Assembly: GCF_036245865.1 (NCBI RefSeq)
Contig: NZ_BTTW01000004.1
Coordinates: forward strand, 186,001-250,000
Direction: 5' to 3'
DNA: 64,000 nucleotides
Origin: Corallococcus caeni
GTDB lineage: Bacteria > Myxococcota > Myxococcia > Myxococcales > Myxococcaceae
Shown: positions 26,591 to 33,820 of the stretch, piece after piece
How the letters are laid out: every line of letters begins with the position of its first letter
Position numbering within the stretch: the first letter of the stretch is position 1
Notes under the pieces: generated by a model
What the model was told of the DNA's origin: nothing
What the model saw: only the letters and a program-made list of their open reading frames with translations
Database searches by the model: none
Translations under genes and position numbers: made by a program

Positions 26591-26956
26591 TTACATCCGC
26601 CAGCCGGTGACGCCCGCGCTCTTGCCGAACGCCGGCTGCCCGTACACCTCACGGAAGCGCGCGCGCAGCAGGTCGAACGTCTGCTGGAGATCCGGCGCCG
26701 CGGCGCGCGAATCCGGCAGCTGCCCGCCCATCCGCGCGAAGCAGCGGCTCATGGCGCCATCCAGCCACTGCGTCACGGACGCGGTGTCCTGGTCCTGGAG
26801 CCGCTCGAACACGGACAGGGCCCGCTCCAGCGTCTCGCCCACCAGCTCCGTGGAGTCGACCGCGCTCCCTGCGCAGAGCTTCGCGGCCCGAACCTCCAGG
26901 GCCGGACGATGCTTGCGAACAAACTCCCCGAAGGCATGCAGATTCACGGTGACCAT
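26591..26956 (-). CDS. Short sigma-70 region-2-like protein lacking region 4
   Basis: 121 residues. The segment FGEFVRKHRPALEVRAAKLCAGS..STELVGETLERALSVFERL..ASVTQWLDGAMSRCFARM follows the region-2 pattern of ECF sigma factors: basic first helix, the D/E-LVQET-like core-binding helix here as ELVGETLERAL, then the W-L helix where WLFTI is usual. After it comes only a short tail (PDLQQTFDLLRARFREVYG) with no second helix-turn-helix. It could be a truncated sigma factor, an adapter that competes for core polymerase, or a diverged helical protein. It converges on the dual-helicase gene with 21 bases between stops. The ATG at 26956 has a weak ribosome-binding site. Confidence 0.55.
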   Translation of the reverse strand: MVTVNLHAFGEFVRKHRPALEVRAAKLCAGSAVDSTELVGETLERALSVFERLQDQDTASVTQWLDGAMSRCFARMGGQLPDSRAAAPDLQQTFDLLRARFREVYGQPAFGKSAGVTGWRM

Positions 26957-27201
26957 TCTTAACCCTTCGCCCCCACGCTGTCAGAACGCTGGACGCGAAA
27001 ATCCTTGGCTTTCGGACACCACAAAGCGTGTCGGTGGAAAAGGGTGGTGGGATGAATCATGTATCACTCTCCGTTCTGGCAGGCGAGCCACCGGGGGCAT
27101 CAGCGCCTGCCCATGGGTCGTGCGGGCCACCCGGTGGGCGCGGGCAGACCCAGGGGGGCGGCGTTGTTCTCCGGCGCGTCTTGAGAAGGAAGGCAGGGGC
27201 C

Positions 27202-27984
27202 ATGCGCCGCACGGTGGAGCTGACGGACATTGGAGGGAATGACGAGGGGCCTCGCGTCCTCCTATTGCCGGGACTGGGCGCCCGTGGATCAGGCTTTCGC
27301 GAGCTCGCCCTGTGGCTGACGGACGTCGCGCGCCCTGTCCTGGTCGAGTACCCGGAGGGCGAGCATGCGGCGTGCGGCGCGCGGGCCCTGGCGGAGCAGG
27401 TGCTGCGCGTCACGGGGCCCTCGGACGCGGTGGTGGCCAGCTCCTTTGGCGGCATGGTAGCGGCGCACCTGGCAGCGGGCGGTGCGACGCGCGGCGTCGC
27501 GTTCCTGGGCGCGTTCACGCGCACGGCGCAGGTGGGGCCTCGTGGGCGGCTCATCGCGATGATGGGGCCCATCGCGGTGCTGGGGCGTCCTGGCCGCGTC
27601 GCGGCGTCGCTGGCGGCGTGGCGGCCGGTGCCCTCCGCGCAGGTGGCGGACGTGGTGCCCACCACGGCGCTGGAGCGCGTGACGACGCTGCGGCGCGCGT
27701 TCGCCATCCACGCGGAGCCGCCGCCGCCGGACTTGCGGCCGCTGAAGGTGTCGTGCCTGTGCATCCAGGGGGACCGCGACGTGCTGGTGCCGCCGTCGTC
27801 GCTGGAGCGGCTGGCCGCGTCGCTGCCGGAAGGCACGCCCCGGCACCTGCTGCGCGGAGCGGGACACGTGCCCTATTTCTCGCACCCGGAGGAGTGCGCG
27901 CGGCTGCTCACGCCGTGGCTCCAGGCGCTCGCGCCCGCGGGGCTCGCGGCGCTCGCGGCCTCGGAGGTGGGCTCCGCGGCTTGA
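27202..27984 (+). CDS. Alpha/beta-fold hydrolase
   Basis: 260 residues starting at 27202 (MRRTVELTDIG) after AAGGAAGGCAGGGG. Family features: oxyanion strand VLLLPGLGARGSGFRELALWL, nucleophile elbow VASSFGGMVA, acid motif CIQGDRDVLVPPSSLERL, and the catalytic His in LRGAGHVPYFSHPEE. The first Gly of the usual G-x-S-x-G is Ser here (S-x-S-F-G-G reading), which is tolerated in the superfamily. No signal peptide, so cytoplasmic; substrate unknown (esterase, lipase-like or carboxylesterase-like). An upstream in-frame extension to 27028 has poor coding character and is not used. The gene is followed 83 bases later by the SGNH hydrolase gene on the same strand. Confidence 0.82.
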   Translation: MRRTVELTDIGGNDEGPRVLLLPGLGARGSGFRELALWLTDVARPVLVEYPEGEHAACGARALAEQVLRVTGPSDAVVASSFGGMVAAHLAAGGATRGVAFLGAFTRTAQVGPRGRLIAMMGPIAVLGRPGRVAASLAAWRPVPSAQVADVVPTTALERVTTLRRAFAIHAEPPPPDLRPLKVSCLCIQGDRDVLVPPSSLERLAASLPEGTPRHLLRGAGHVPYFSHPEECARLLTPWLQALAPAGLAALAASEVGSAA

Positions 27985-28067
27985 CAGGGCGCGCGCGGCC
28001 AACGGATCCAACGGCCCGGCGGGGGGGTGTACGGACGCGGGCGCGGGAAGTAGTTTCGCCTACGCCG

Positions 28068-28961
28068 ATGTCGACCCGTCCTCTTCGCGCGCTCCTCTTC
28101 CTGGCGTTCCTGTCCACGGTGGCCCGGGCCGCGCCGCAACCCGCTGCCGGGCTGACCGCCTCGCCCGTGCTGCCCACCGCTCCGGCCCAGGCCGCCGCTC
28201 CGGCGCCCGCGCCCCGCCGCACCGTGCTGCTCCTGGGCGACAGCCTCATCGCCACGGGCTTCGGCGAGTACCTCCAGAACCAGCTCGCCGCGCACCCGCG
28301 GATCCGCTGCGAGCGCCGCGCGAAGTCGTCCACCGGCCTCGCGCGCCCGGACTTCTTCGACTGGCTGGAGGTCGGTCAGCAGGAGGTGCGGCAGCACCAG
28401 CCGGACGTCGTGGTGGTCATCCTGGGCGGCAACGACGGGCAGGCCCTGCACACGCGGCAGGGGCGCGCCACCGTCGCCTGGGGCAAGCCGGACTGGCAGG
28501 GGGAGTACCGCCAGCGGCTGACGGACTTCGTGACCGCCATCTCCGCGCCGGGCCGCAAGATCGTCTGGCTGGAGCTGCCCGCCACGGGCCTCCACCGCTT
28601 CGAGCAGAAGCTCACGCTGATCCGCGACCTGCAGCGCGAGGTCGTCGCCGGACGCGAGGACGCCGTGCACCTGGAGACGCGGCCCTTCTTCACCGACGCG
28701 CGCGGCAAGGCGCTGAAGCAGGCTCGTGTGGAGGGCTTCCGCAAGCCCATGCGCCTGCGCATGACGGACGGCGTCCACTTCACCGTGGCCGGCGGGCGCT
28801 ACTTCGCGAACAAGGTGTACCCGGAGGTGCTGGGCGCGCTGGGCCTGGAGACCCCGGAGCCCGCGGAACAGCACACCTCGCGCCCCGCCGCCCCGCCGGT
28901 GAAGACGGCGCTGCAGGCCTCGGCTCCGGCCGCCCCGGTAGTGCCTCCGGCCGCCCCGTAG
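28068..28961 (+). CDS. Secreted SGNH/GDSL hydrolase (DUF459 type)
   Basis: 297 residues. A Sec signal (MSTRPLRALLFLAFLSTVARA) precedes a Pro/Ala-rich linker. The catalytic domain has SGNH block I as VLLLGDSLIATGFGEYL, block II Gly in SSTGLARPDFFDW, block III as VVVILGGNDGQAL, and block V as MTDGVHFTVAGGRYFA, giving the Ser, Gly, Asn and His for which the superfamily is named, and the Asp-x-x-His pair. The order and spacing match DUF459, a periplasmic group often linked to polysaccharide O-acetyl modification. A Pro/Ala-rich tail (APPVKTALQASAPAAPVVPPAAP region) follows. It converges on the MshEN gene. Confidence 0.85.
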   Translation: MSTRPLRALLFLAFLSTVARAAPQPAAGLTASPVLPTAPAQAAAPAPAPRRTVLLLGDSLIATGFGEYLQNQLAAHPRIRCERRAKSSTGLARPDFFDWLEVGQQEVRQHQPDVVVVILGGNDGQALHTRQGRATVAWGKPDWQGEYRQRLTDFVTAISAPGRKIVWLELPATGLHRFEQKLTLIRDLQREVVAGREDAVHLETRPFFTDARGKALKQARVEGFRKPMRLRMTDGVHFTVAGGRYFANKVYPEVLGALGLETPEPAEQHTSRPAAPPVKTALQASAPAAPVVPPAAP

Positions 28962-28973
28962 TCCCGCGCGCGC

Positions 28974-29831
28974 TCAGGAGTGGCGCGGCCAGGAGTCCTC
29001 GCTGCCCGCGTCCGGACGCAGCCTGCGCACGGCGCGCAGGAGCAGCTCCTCGTCGCGCGGGTTGGCCAGGAAGCCACGCGCCTCCAGCTTCCGCGCCCGG
29101 TCGAAGCCCTCGTCGTCGGACGTCCCGTGCACGATGAGCGCGGCCCCGATGTGGACCTCGCCCGCCAGCAGCCCCTCCATGGCCTGGAGGGGGGCGAGCA
29201 CCACGTCGTTCTCACCCGTGTGCAGCACCTCCAGCGGCGTGGCGACGCGTGAGGTGATGCCGTTGCGCGCCAGCGTGCGGGAGATGAGCACCGCGGTGAC
29301 GGGCGGCCAGCCGTAGAGCATCAGCGGCGGGCTGGGCACGGCCGGCCGGCGCGGCTGGGGCGCGGGGCCCTCCGTCTCGCGGATGCCGTAGAGGGCGCTG
29401 AGCGCGCGGGACAGGGCGCTGTCGGAGGCCAGGTGCGGCTCCACGCGCGCCTTGCCGGACACGGCCCGCACGTCATCCACCGCGTCCAGCGACAGCGGGG
29501 CGGGCACGGCCAGGTGGAGCACCTCGCGGTCCTCGCGCGTCTCCAGCCCCAGCGGCACGACGCCGTACTGCCGGGCGATGCGCGCGGGCACCAGCGCGGT
29601 CAGGGAGCGGTCGAGCGGGTGCCGGTCCAGGTCCACGGCGTCCACGTCGAACTGCACGGCCAGCCCGCGCAGCACGTCCGCCTCCGTGCACACGCCCTCG
29701 CTCACCAGGGCGCGCCCCAGGGGGACGTGGACCTCGTGGTGGTGCACCAGCCCCAACCGGAGCTGGCCCTTGTCGAGCACTCCCAGCTCCAGGAGGATCT
29801 CCCCCAGCGGGCGTCTGGATCCGATTTCCAT
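28974..29831 (-). CDS. MshEN-domain protein (GspE/PilB N-terminal-like) without ATPase
   Basis: 285 residues. The first ~155 residues match the type II/IV secretion ATPase N-terminal (MshEN) fold: LGEILLELGVLDKGQLRLGL.. with VPLGRALVSEGVCTEADVLRGLAVQF and LVPARIARQYGVVPLGLE..LHLAVPAPLSLDAVDDV. In MshEN proteins this fold binds cyclic-di-GMP. After a Pro-rich linker a second domain (VTAVLISRTLARNGITSRVATPLEVLHTGENDVVLAP) looks like a receiver-type alpha/beta domain, but I see no clear phosphorylatable Asp. There is no Walker motif, so it is not itself a motor. The ATG at 29831 is preferred; a GTG two codons upstream is also in frame. Confidence 0.7.
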   Translation of the reverse strand: MEIGSRRPLGEILLELGVLDKGQLRLGLVHHHEVHVPLGRALVSEGVCTEADVLRGLAVQFDVDAVDLDRHPLDRSLTALVPARIARQYGVVPLGLETREDREVLHLAVPAPLSLDAVDDVRAVSGKARVEPHLASDSALSRALSALYGIRETEGPAPQPRRPAVPSPPLMLYGWPPVTAVLISRTLARNGITSRVATPLEVLHTGENDVVLAPLQAMEGLLAGEVHIGAALIVHGTSDDEGFDRARKLEARGFLANPRDEELLLRAVRRLRPDAGSEDSWPRHS

Positions 29832-29901
29832 GCCCACTCAACGTGGCAACCCGCTCCGCGCGCGACGACGGTCGGCCAGGGGCCCGTCCGCCCGCCTGCC
29901 C

Positions 29902-30273
29902 TCAAGACGCGTGAAGGGGGAACAGCGCTTCGTAGGCCTCCGGCTTGAAGCCCACGGTGACGGCGTCCTTCGTGACGAGCACGGGCCGCTTCACCAGCTT
30001 CCCGTCCTTCGCGAGCCACTCCATCAGCTCCGCGTCGGAGGCCGCGTCGACCTGCGCCTTCCCGAGCGCGCGGTAGCTCTGGCCGCTGGTGTTGAGCCAC
30101 TTGCGCACGGACACGCCGCTCTTCGGGATCCACTGGCGCAGCTCCGCCACGGTGGGGGGCTGGTCCACGATGGGGCGCACCCGGTGGGAGACGCCCCGCG
30201 CCTCCAGCCACTTCAAGGCCTTCCGGCAGGTGTCACAGCCGGCGTACGCCAGCACGAGGAGGTCGTCGGACAT
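29902..30273 (-). CDS. Spx/MgsR-like arsenate reductase (ArsC) family protein
   Basis: 123 residues, the usual length of the ArsC/Spx thioredoxin-fold family. The N-terminal redox motif is C13-x-x-C16 (AGCDTCRKALKWLEARG), followed by the family's R-P-I-V-D segment, then WLNTSGQSYRAL, DGKLVKRPVLV and VGFKPEAYEALF. The WLNTSG-x-x-Y-R and KRPVL motifs are diagnostic. The CxxC and lack of an ars operon context favour the Spx/MgsR/YffB-type subgroup over a genuine arsenate reductase; whether it binds RNA polymerase cannot be told. It is divergent from the flippase-like gene at 30428. Confidence 0.85.
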   Translation of the reverse strand: MSDDLLVLAYAGCDTCRKALKWLEARGVSHRVRPIVDQPPTVAELRQWIPKSGVSVRKWLNTSGQSYRALGKAQVDAASDAELMEWLAKDGKLVKRPVLVTKDAVTVGFKPEAYEALFPLHAS

Positions 30274-30427
30274 GCGCGGGCTTCTACCAGACCGCGCTCG
30301 CGAACAGTCAGCCGGGTGCCTGTGTCCCCGCCCGGAGGGCAGGCGGGCCGGCGTGCTCCGCCACCTGCCCCATGGGGCGGTGAAGCGCATCCTTCCCGAA
30401 GCCATCCCATTCCGTGGAAGGAGACGC

Positions 30428-31462
30428 ATGGAGGGCACGCGCGCCGAACCCATCCCCACGCTGGAGGAGCCGCTGGAGGTGCCAGCGAAGCGCCGGCGGG
30501 GCTGGTGGATTCCAGGGGTGTTGATGCTCGTCGCGCTCCTGGCGTTCATCCTCACGCGGCACTCGGAGGAGCAGCACTTCCTGGAGCTGGTGCGGGAGGC
30601 CCGGCCCGCGTGGCTGCTGGTGGCCGCCGCGTGCCAGGTGGGCACCTACCTGTGCGTGTCCGGCATCTGGTGGGTGGTCCTGCACCGGGCGCGAGTCAAG
30701 ACGTCGCTCTGGTCGCTGGCGCGGCTGTCGCTGATGAAGCTCGCGTTCGACCAGGTGATTCCCACCGGCGGGGTGGGCGGGTCGCTGCTCGTCGGACGCG
30801 GGCTGCGCCGCAAGGGCGCCAGCCCCGGGACCGCCGCGGGCGCGGTGCTGCTCACGGTGCTGTGCTTCTACGTCGCGCAGGCGCTGGGCGTGGGCGTGAG
30901 CCTCTTCTTGCTCTGGCGCAGGTCCGAGCTGAACGAGTGGATCCAATGGCTCGTCACCGCCTTCGGCGTGGTGGCGCTCATCATCCCCCTGGCCATCCTC
31001 TGGGCCACGCGGCACCGCGAGTGGACGCCGGGCCGCTTCGCCCGGCGCATCCCGGCGCTGGGCGCCATGCTCAAGGCCATCGCGGAGGTGCCGCCCGGCA
31101 TGCTGCTCAACCCCGGCCTGCTCGCGCGCGGCGTCGTCCTTCAACTGGGCGTCTACGTGCTGGACGCGGCCACGCTGGGCGCCATGTTGCGCGCGATGGG
31201 GCAGGACGTCCCGCTGAGCACCGTGTTCGTCAGCTTCATGGTGGCCTCCATGGCGGAGACGGTGTCCATCATCCCCGGCGGCGTGGGCACCTACGAGGCC
31301 GCGTCCGTGGGCATGCTCAACCTCTTCGGCGTCCCGGTGGAGGCCGCGCTCGCGGGCACCCTGCTGCTGCGCGGCTTCACCCTGTGGCTGCCCCTGCTCC
31401 CCGGCCTGTACCTGCTGCGCCACACCTTCCGCAGCCCCGCGCCCGGAGGGCAGGCAGGCTGA
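30428..31462 (+). CDS. Flippase-like / lysylphosphatidylglycerol synthase transmembrane-domain protein
   Basis: 344 residues with about eight hydrophobic segments, starting with VLMLVALLAFIL after a short cytoplasmic Lys/Arg patch. The pattern FDQVIPTGGVGGSLLVGRGLRR near the first third and the late ETVSIIPGGVGTYEAASVGMLNLFGVP are the two signature blocks of the LPG_synthase_TM (UPF0104) family; the second, PGGVGTYE, is nearly invariant there. Members are inner-membrane proteins linked to lipid or glycan translocation and sometimes fused to lysyltransferases; here only the membrane part is present. The ATG at 30428 has an ideal GGAAGGAG box. Confidence 0.85.
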   Translation: MEGTRAEPIPTLEEPLEVPAKRRRGWWIPGVLMLVALLAFILTRHSEEQHFLELVREARPAWLLVAAACQVGTYLCVSGIWWVVLHRARVKTSLWSLARLSLMKLAFDQVIPTGGVGGSLLVGRGLRRKGASPGTAAGAVLLTVLCFYVAQALGVGVSLFLLWRRSELNEWIQWLVTAFGVVALIIPLAILWATRHREWTPGRFARRIPALGAMLKAIAEVPPGMLLNPGLLARGVVLQLGVYVLDAATLGAMLRAMGQDVPLSTVFVSFMVASMAETVSIIPGGVGTYEAASVGMLNLFGVPVEAALAGTLLLRGFTLWLPLLPGLYLLRHTFRSPAPGGQAG

Positions 31463-31577
31463 CAGCACCGGAAAGTCGAGGAAGGCCGTAGCGCATCACC
31501 GAAGCTTCCCGTCGCCGCCCGTCTTGCGCGATGGTTCGCTCCGCGTGGACGACACCGGTATCGGAGAAGAAGCACCC

Positions 31578-31988
31578 ATGAACCTGGGCCCGGCGCTGTT
31601 CCTCCATCCCGGCGTGAAGGTGCGGCCGTGCGAGTGGGGGATGGGCGTCTTCACCGACGACTTCATCGCGGCGGGAGAGCTCATCGAGGAGTGTCACTAC
31701 CTCAAGGTCCCGCAGCGCCAGTGCCGGGGCGAACCACTCGACGACTATGTTTTCGAGATCCGCTGGCACCGCCACGAGGAGCCTCGCAAGGGTGACTGGG
31801 TCGCGCTCGTGATGGGCTACGGGATGATCTACAATCACGCGAGCGACCCCAACGCGTCCTATAGCCGAGCCGAGGACCGCGATGTGTTCCGTTATCACGC
31901 ACTGCGGGACATCCACCCCGGGGAGCAGATCTTCATCAGCTACGGGGAGAACTGGTGGAAGGCGCGGGGTGAGGAGGTCCCGCCCTGA
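31578..31988 (+). CDS. Stand-alone SET-domain protein
   Basis: 136 residues. The core SET motifs are present in order: KVRPCEWGMGVFTDDFIAAGELIEECHYL (the G-x-G strand that binds S-adenosylmethionine), then MIYNHASDPNASY (equivalent of the NHSxxPN active-site knot) and DIHPGEQIFISYGENWW (equivalent of the GEELxxxYG catalytic Tyr motif). There is no pre-SET or post-SET cysteine cluster. Proteins with this domain are Lys methyltransferases, best known on eukaryotic histones; bacterial ones are fewer and their targets are mostly unknown. The start at 31578 follows GGAGAAG; an in-frame codon at 31524 would add 18 poorly coding residues. Confidence 0.85.
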   Translation: MNLGPALFLHPGVKVRPCEWGMGVFTDDFIAAGELIEECHYLKVPQRQCRGEPLDDYVFEIRWHRHEEPRKGDWVALVMGYGMIYNHASDPNASYSRAEDRDVFRYHALRDIHPGEQIFISYGENWWKARGEEVPP

Positions 31989-32006
31989 GTCGCTCCGCAC
32001 CGTGTG

Positions 32007-32023
32007 CGCACCTGACAGGTGCG
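32007..32023 (+). terminator. Short stem-loop after the SET-domain gene
   Basis: CGCACCT (32007-32013) and AGGTGCG (32017-32023) form a perfect seven-base stem with a GAC loop, 19 bases after the SET-domain stop. No T-tract follows, so this is at best a weak terminator or an mRNA-stabilising hairpin in front of the DUF1592 gene. Confidence 0.35.
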
Positions 32024-32185
32024 TTCGCACTTCCTGCTCCGTGAGGACGGCTTCTTCGTCGGGGCAGTTTGAAATGCCGGGAAATGAAATCCCCTCTGTG
32101 CGCGTGGGGGGCAACCAGTACAATGCCGTCCGCCTGTGCGCCGGTCTTCTGTCAGGCCGCGCGGGTGCGAGGAATGCCAGACATC

Positions 32186-33808
32186 ATGCCATTGCGTCGT
32201 TTCTACCTGTCCTCCGCTCTCGTGCTGTCCGCCGCGGCCTGCACCGGCAACATCGGTGGGCAGGACGCGGCACCTGAAAGCGCGGCGGCGCCCGCGCGCG
32301 TGCGCCGGCTGACGCGCGACGAGTACAACAAGTCCGCCTCCGCGGTGCTGGGCACGCCCGTCGACGTCGCCCAGGGCTTCGCGGCCGAGGACACCATCCT
32401 CGGCTTCTCCACCCACGAGCGGCTGCAGGTGACGTCGCTCTTGGCGGATCAGATCGACACCGCCGCGGTGACGCTGGCGGAGCAGGGCAAGTCACAGCTG
32501 AGTGACTTCTACGCGTGCCCCTCCGGCAGGACGCAGGATGAGTGCGCGCGGTCCTTCATCCAGCGCGTGGGAGAGCGCGCCTTCCGCCGGCCGGTGACGG
32601 CGGAGGAGGAGACGGACCTCCTGGCCCTCTTCAACCAGGGCAAGCAGGGCGGGACCATGGAGACGGGCGCGGAGCTGGTGCTCCAGGCCCTCTTCTCCTC
32701 CGCGTCGTTCCTGTACCGCACGGAGCTGGGCCCGGACACCGCGCGCAAGGGCCAGGTCGTGGAGCTGACCCCCTACGAGGTCGCCTCCGAGCTGTCCTTC
32801 ATGATCACCGGCGGTCCGCCGGACGCCACGCTGCTGTCCGCCGCCAAGGCCGGCACGCTGTCGTCCCCCGACGAGCGCGAGGCGCAGGCGCGCCGGCTGC
32901 TCAAGACGCCGGCCGCGCAGCTGAAGCTGCGCCAGTTCTTCATCGAGTGGCTGGGGCTGGGCGGCCTGGCCAAGGTGAACAAGAACAACCTCGTGTACCC
33001 GGACTACAGCGTGGACTTCCGCGACTCCATGGTCCGCGAGCGCGACGCGTTCATCGACTCCGTGGTGAAGGACCACGCGGGCTCCGTGGAGGAGCTGCTG
33101 GGCGCCAACTACTCCTTCGTGGACGAGACGCTGGCGAACTTCTACGGCGGCCTGGAGCGCACCAACGTGGACGACGACACCGGCCTGGGCCGCGTGACGC
33201 TGCCCCCGGAGCGCCAGGGCATCCTCACCCAGGCGGGCGTGATGTCCACGTACGCCCACTTCGACTCGTCCTCGCCCATCAAGCGCGGCAAGTTCGTGCT
33301 CACGCGCATGCTGTGCCGCACGGTGCCCGCGCCGCCGGCGAACGTGTCCACCATCCCCCCGGCCCTGTCGGAGAACGCCACCACCCGCGAGCGCTTCGCG
33401 GCGCACACCAACAACCCGAACTGCGCCGGCTGCCACAAGATCATCGACCCCATGGGCTTCGGCATGGAGGACTTCGACGGCCTGGGCCAGCACCGCACGG
33501 AGGAGAACGGCAAGCGGGTGGACGCCAGCGGCGCGGTGATGGCCGCGGACGGCACCACCAACCTGGGCAGCTTCACCGGCGGCGCGCAGCTGGCGCGCTA
33601 CCTGACGAAGAGCGAGGAGCTGGCCAACTGCGTGCCGCTCCAGTTCGTGCGCTACGCCATGGGGCGTGACCAGCACGCGTCGGACGCGGAGCTGCTCGCC
33701 GCCATGCGTTCGGGCCCCTACCGCACGGACCACCTGAAAATCACCGAAGCGCTGGTCAGCCTGGTGCGCTCGGCTTCCTTCACGCAGCGGCGTCTGCCCA
33801 CCCGTTGA
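32186..33808 (+). CDS. DUF1592 multi-domain lipoprotein (Planctomycetes-type cytochrome-like)
   Basis: 540 residues. The lipoprotein signal MPLRRFYLSSALVLSAAAC gives C19; I prefer this ATG (32186) over the one at 32174, because GAGGA is then correctly spaced. The mature protein follows the DUF1587-DUF1595-DUF1592-DUF1588-DUF1585 order: RRLTRDEYNKSASAVLG, then FIQRVGERAFRRPVTAEE, SASFLYRTELG..LTPYEVASELSFMITGGPPD, RQGILTQAGVMSTYAHFDSSSPIKRGKFVL, and CAGCHKIIDPMGFGMEDFDGLG, which carries a CxxCH possible haem-binding site. Together with the adjacent DUF1552 gene this is the recurrent two-gene unit seen in planctomycetes and myxobacteria; the reaction is unknown. Envelope-located. Confidence 0.85.
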   Translation: MPLRRFYLSSALVLSAAACTGNIGGQDAAPESAAAPARVRRLTRDEYNKSASAVLGTPVDVAQGFAAEDTILGFSTHERLQVTSLLADQIDTAAVTLAEQGKSQLSDFYACPSGRTQDECARSFIQRVGERAFRRPVTAEEETDLLALFNQGKQGGTMETGAELVLQALFSSASFLYRTELGPDTARKGQVVELTPYEVASELSFMITGGPPDATLLSAAKAGTLSSPDEREAQARRLLKTPAAQLKLRQFFIEWLGLGGLAKVNKNNLVYPDYSVDFRDSMVRERDAFIDSVVKDHAGSVEELLGANYSFVDETLANFYGGLERTNVDDDTGLGRVTLPPERQGILTQAGVMSTYAHFDSSSPIKRGKFVLTRMLCRTVPAPPANVSTIPPALSENATTRERFAAHTNNPNCAGCHKIIDPMGFGMEDFDGLGQHRTEENGKRVDASGAVMAADGTTNLGSFTGGAQLARYLTKSEELANCVPLQFVRYAMGRDQHASDAELLAAMRSGPYRTDHLKITEALVSLVRSASFTQRRLPTR

Positions 33809-33820
33809 GCTTTGACTTCC

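Noticed and set aside
28974-29831. GspE/PilB secretion ATPase
   Set aside because: Only the N-terminal MshEN part is present; there is no Walker A, Asp box or His box.
29902-30273. True arsenate reductase of an ars operon
   Set aside because: It has C-x-x-C and Spx-like motifs, and no arsenic genes are nearby.
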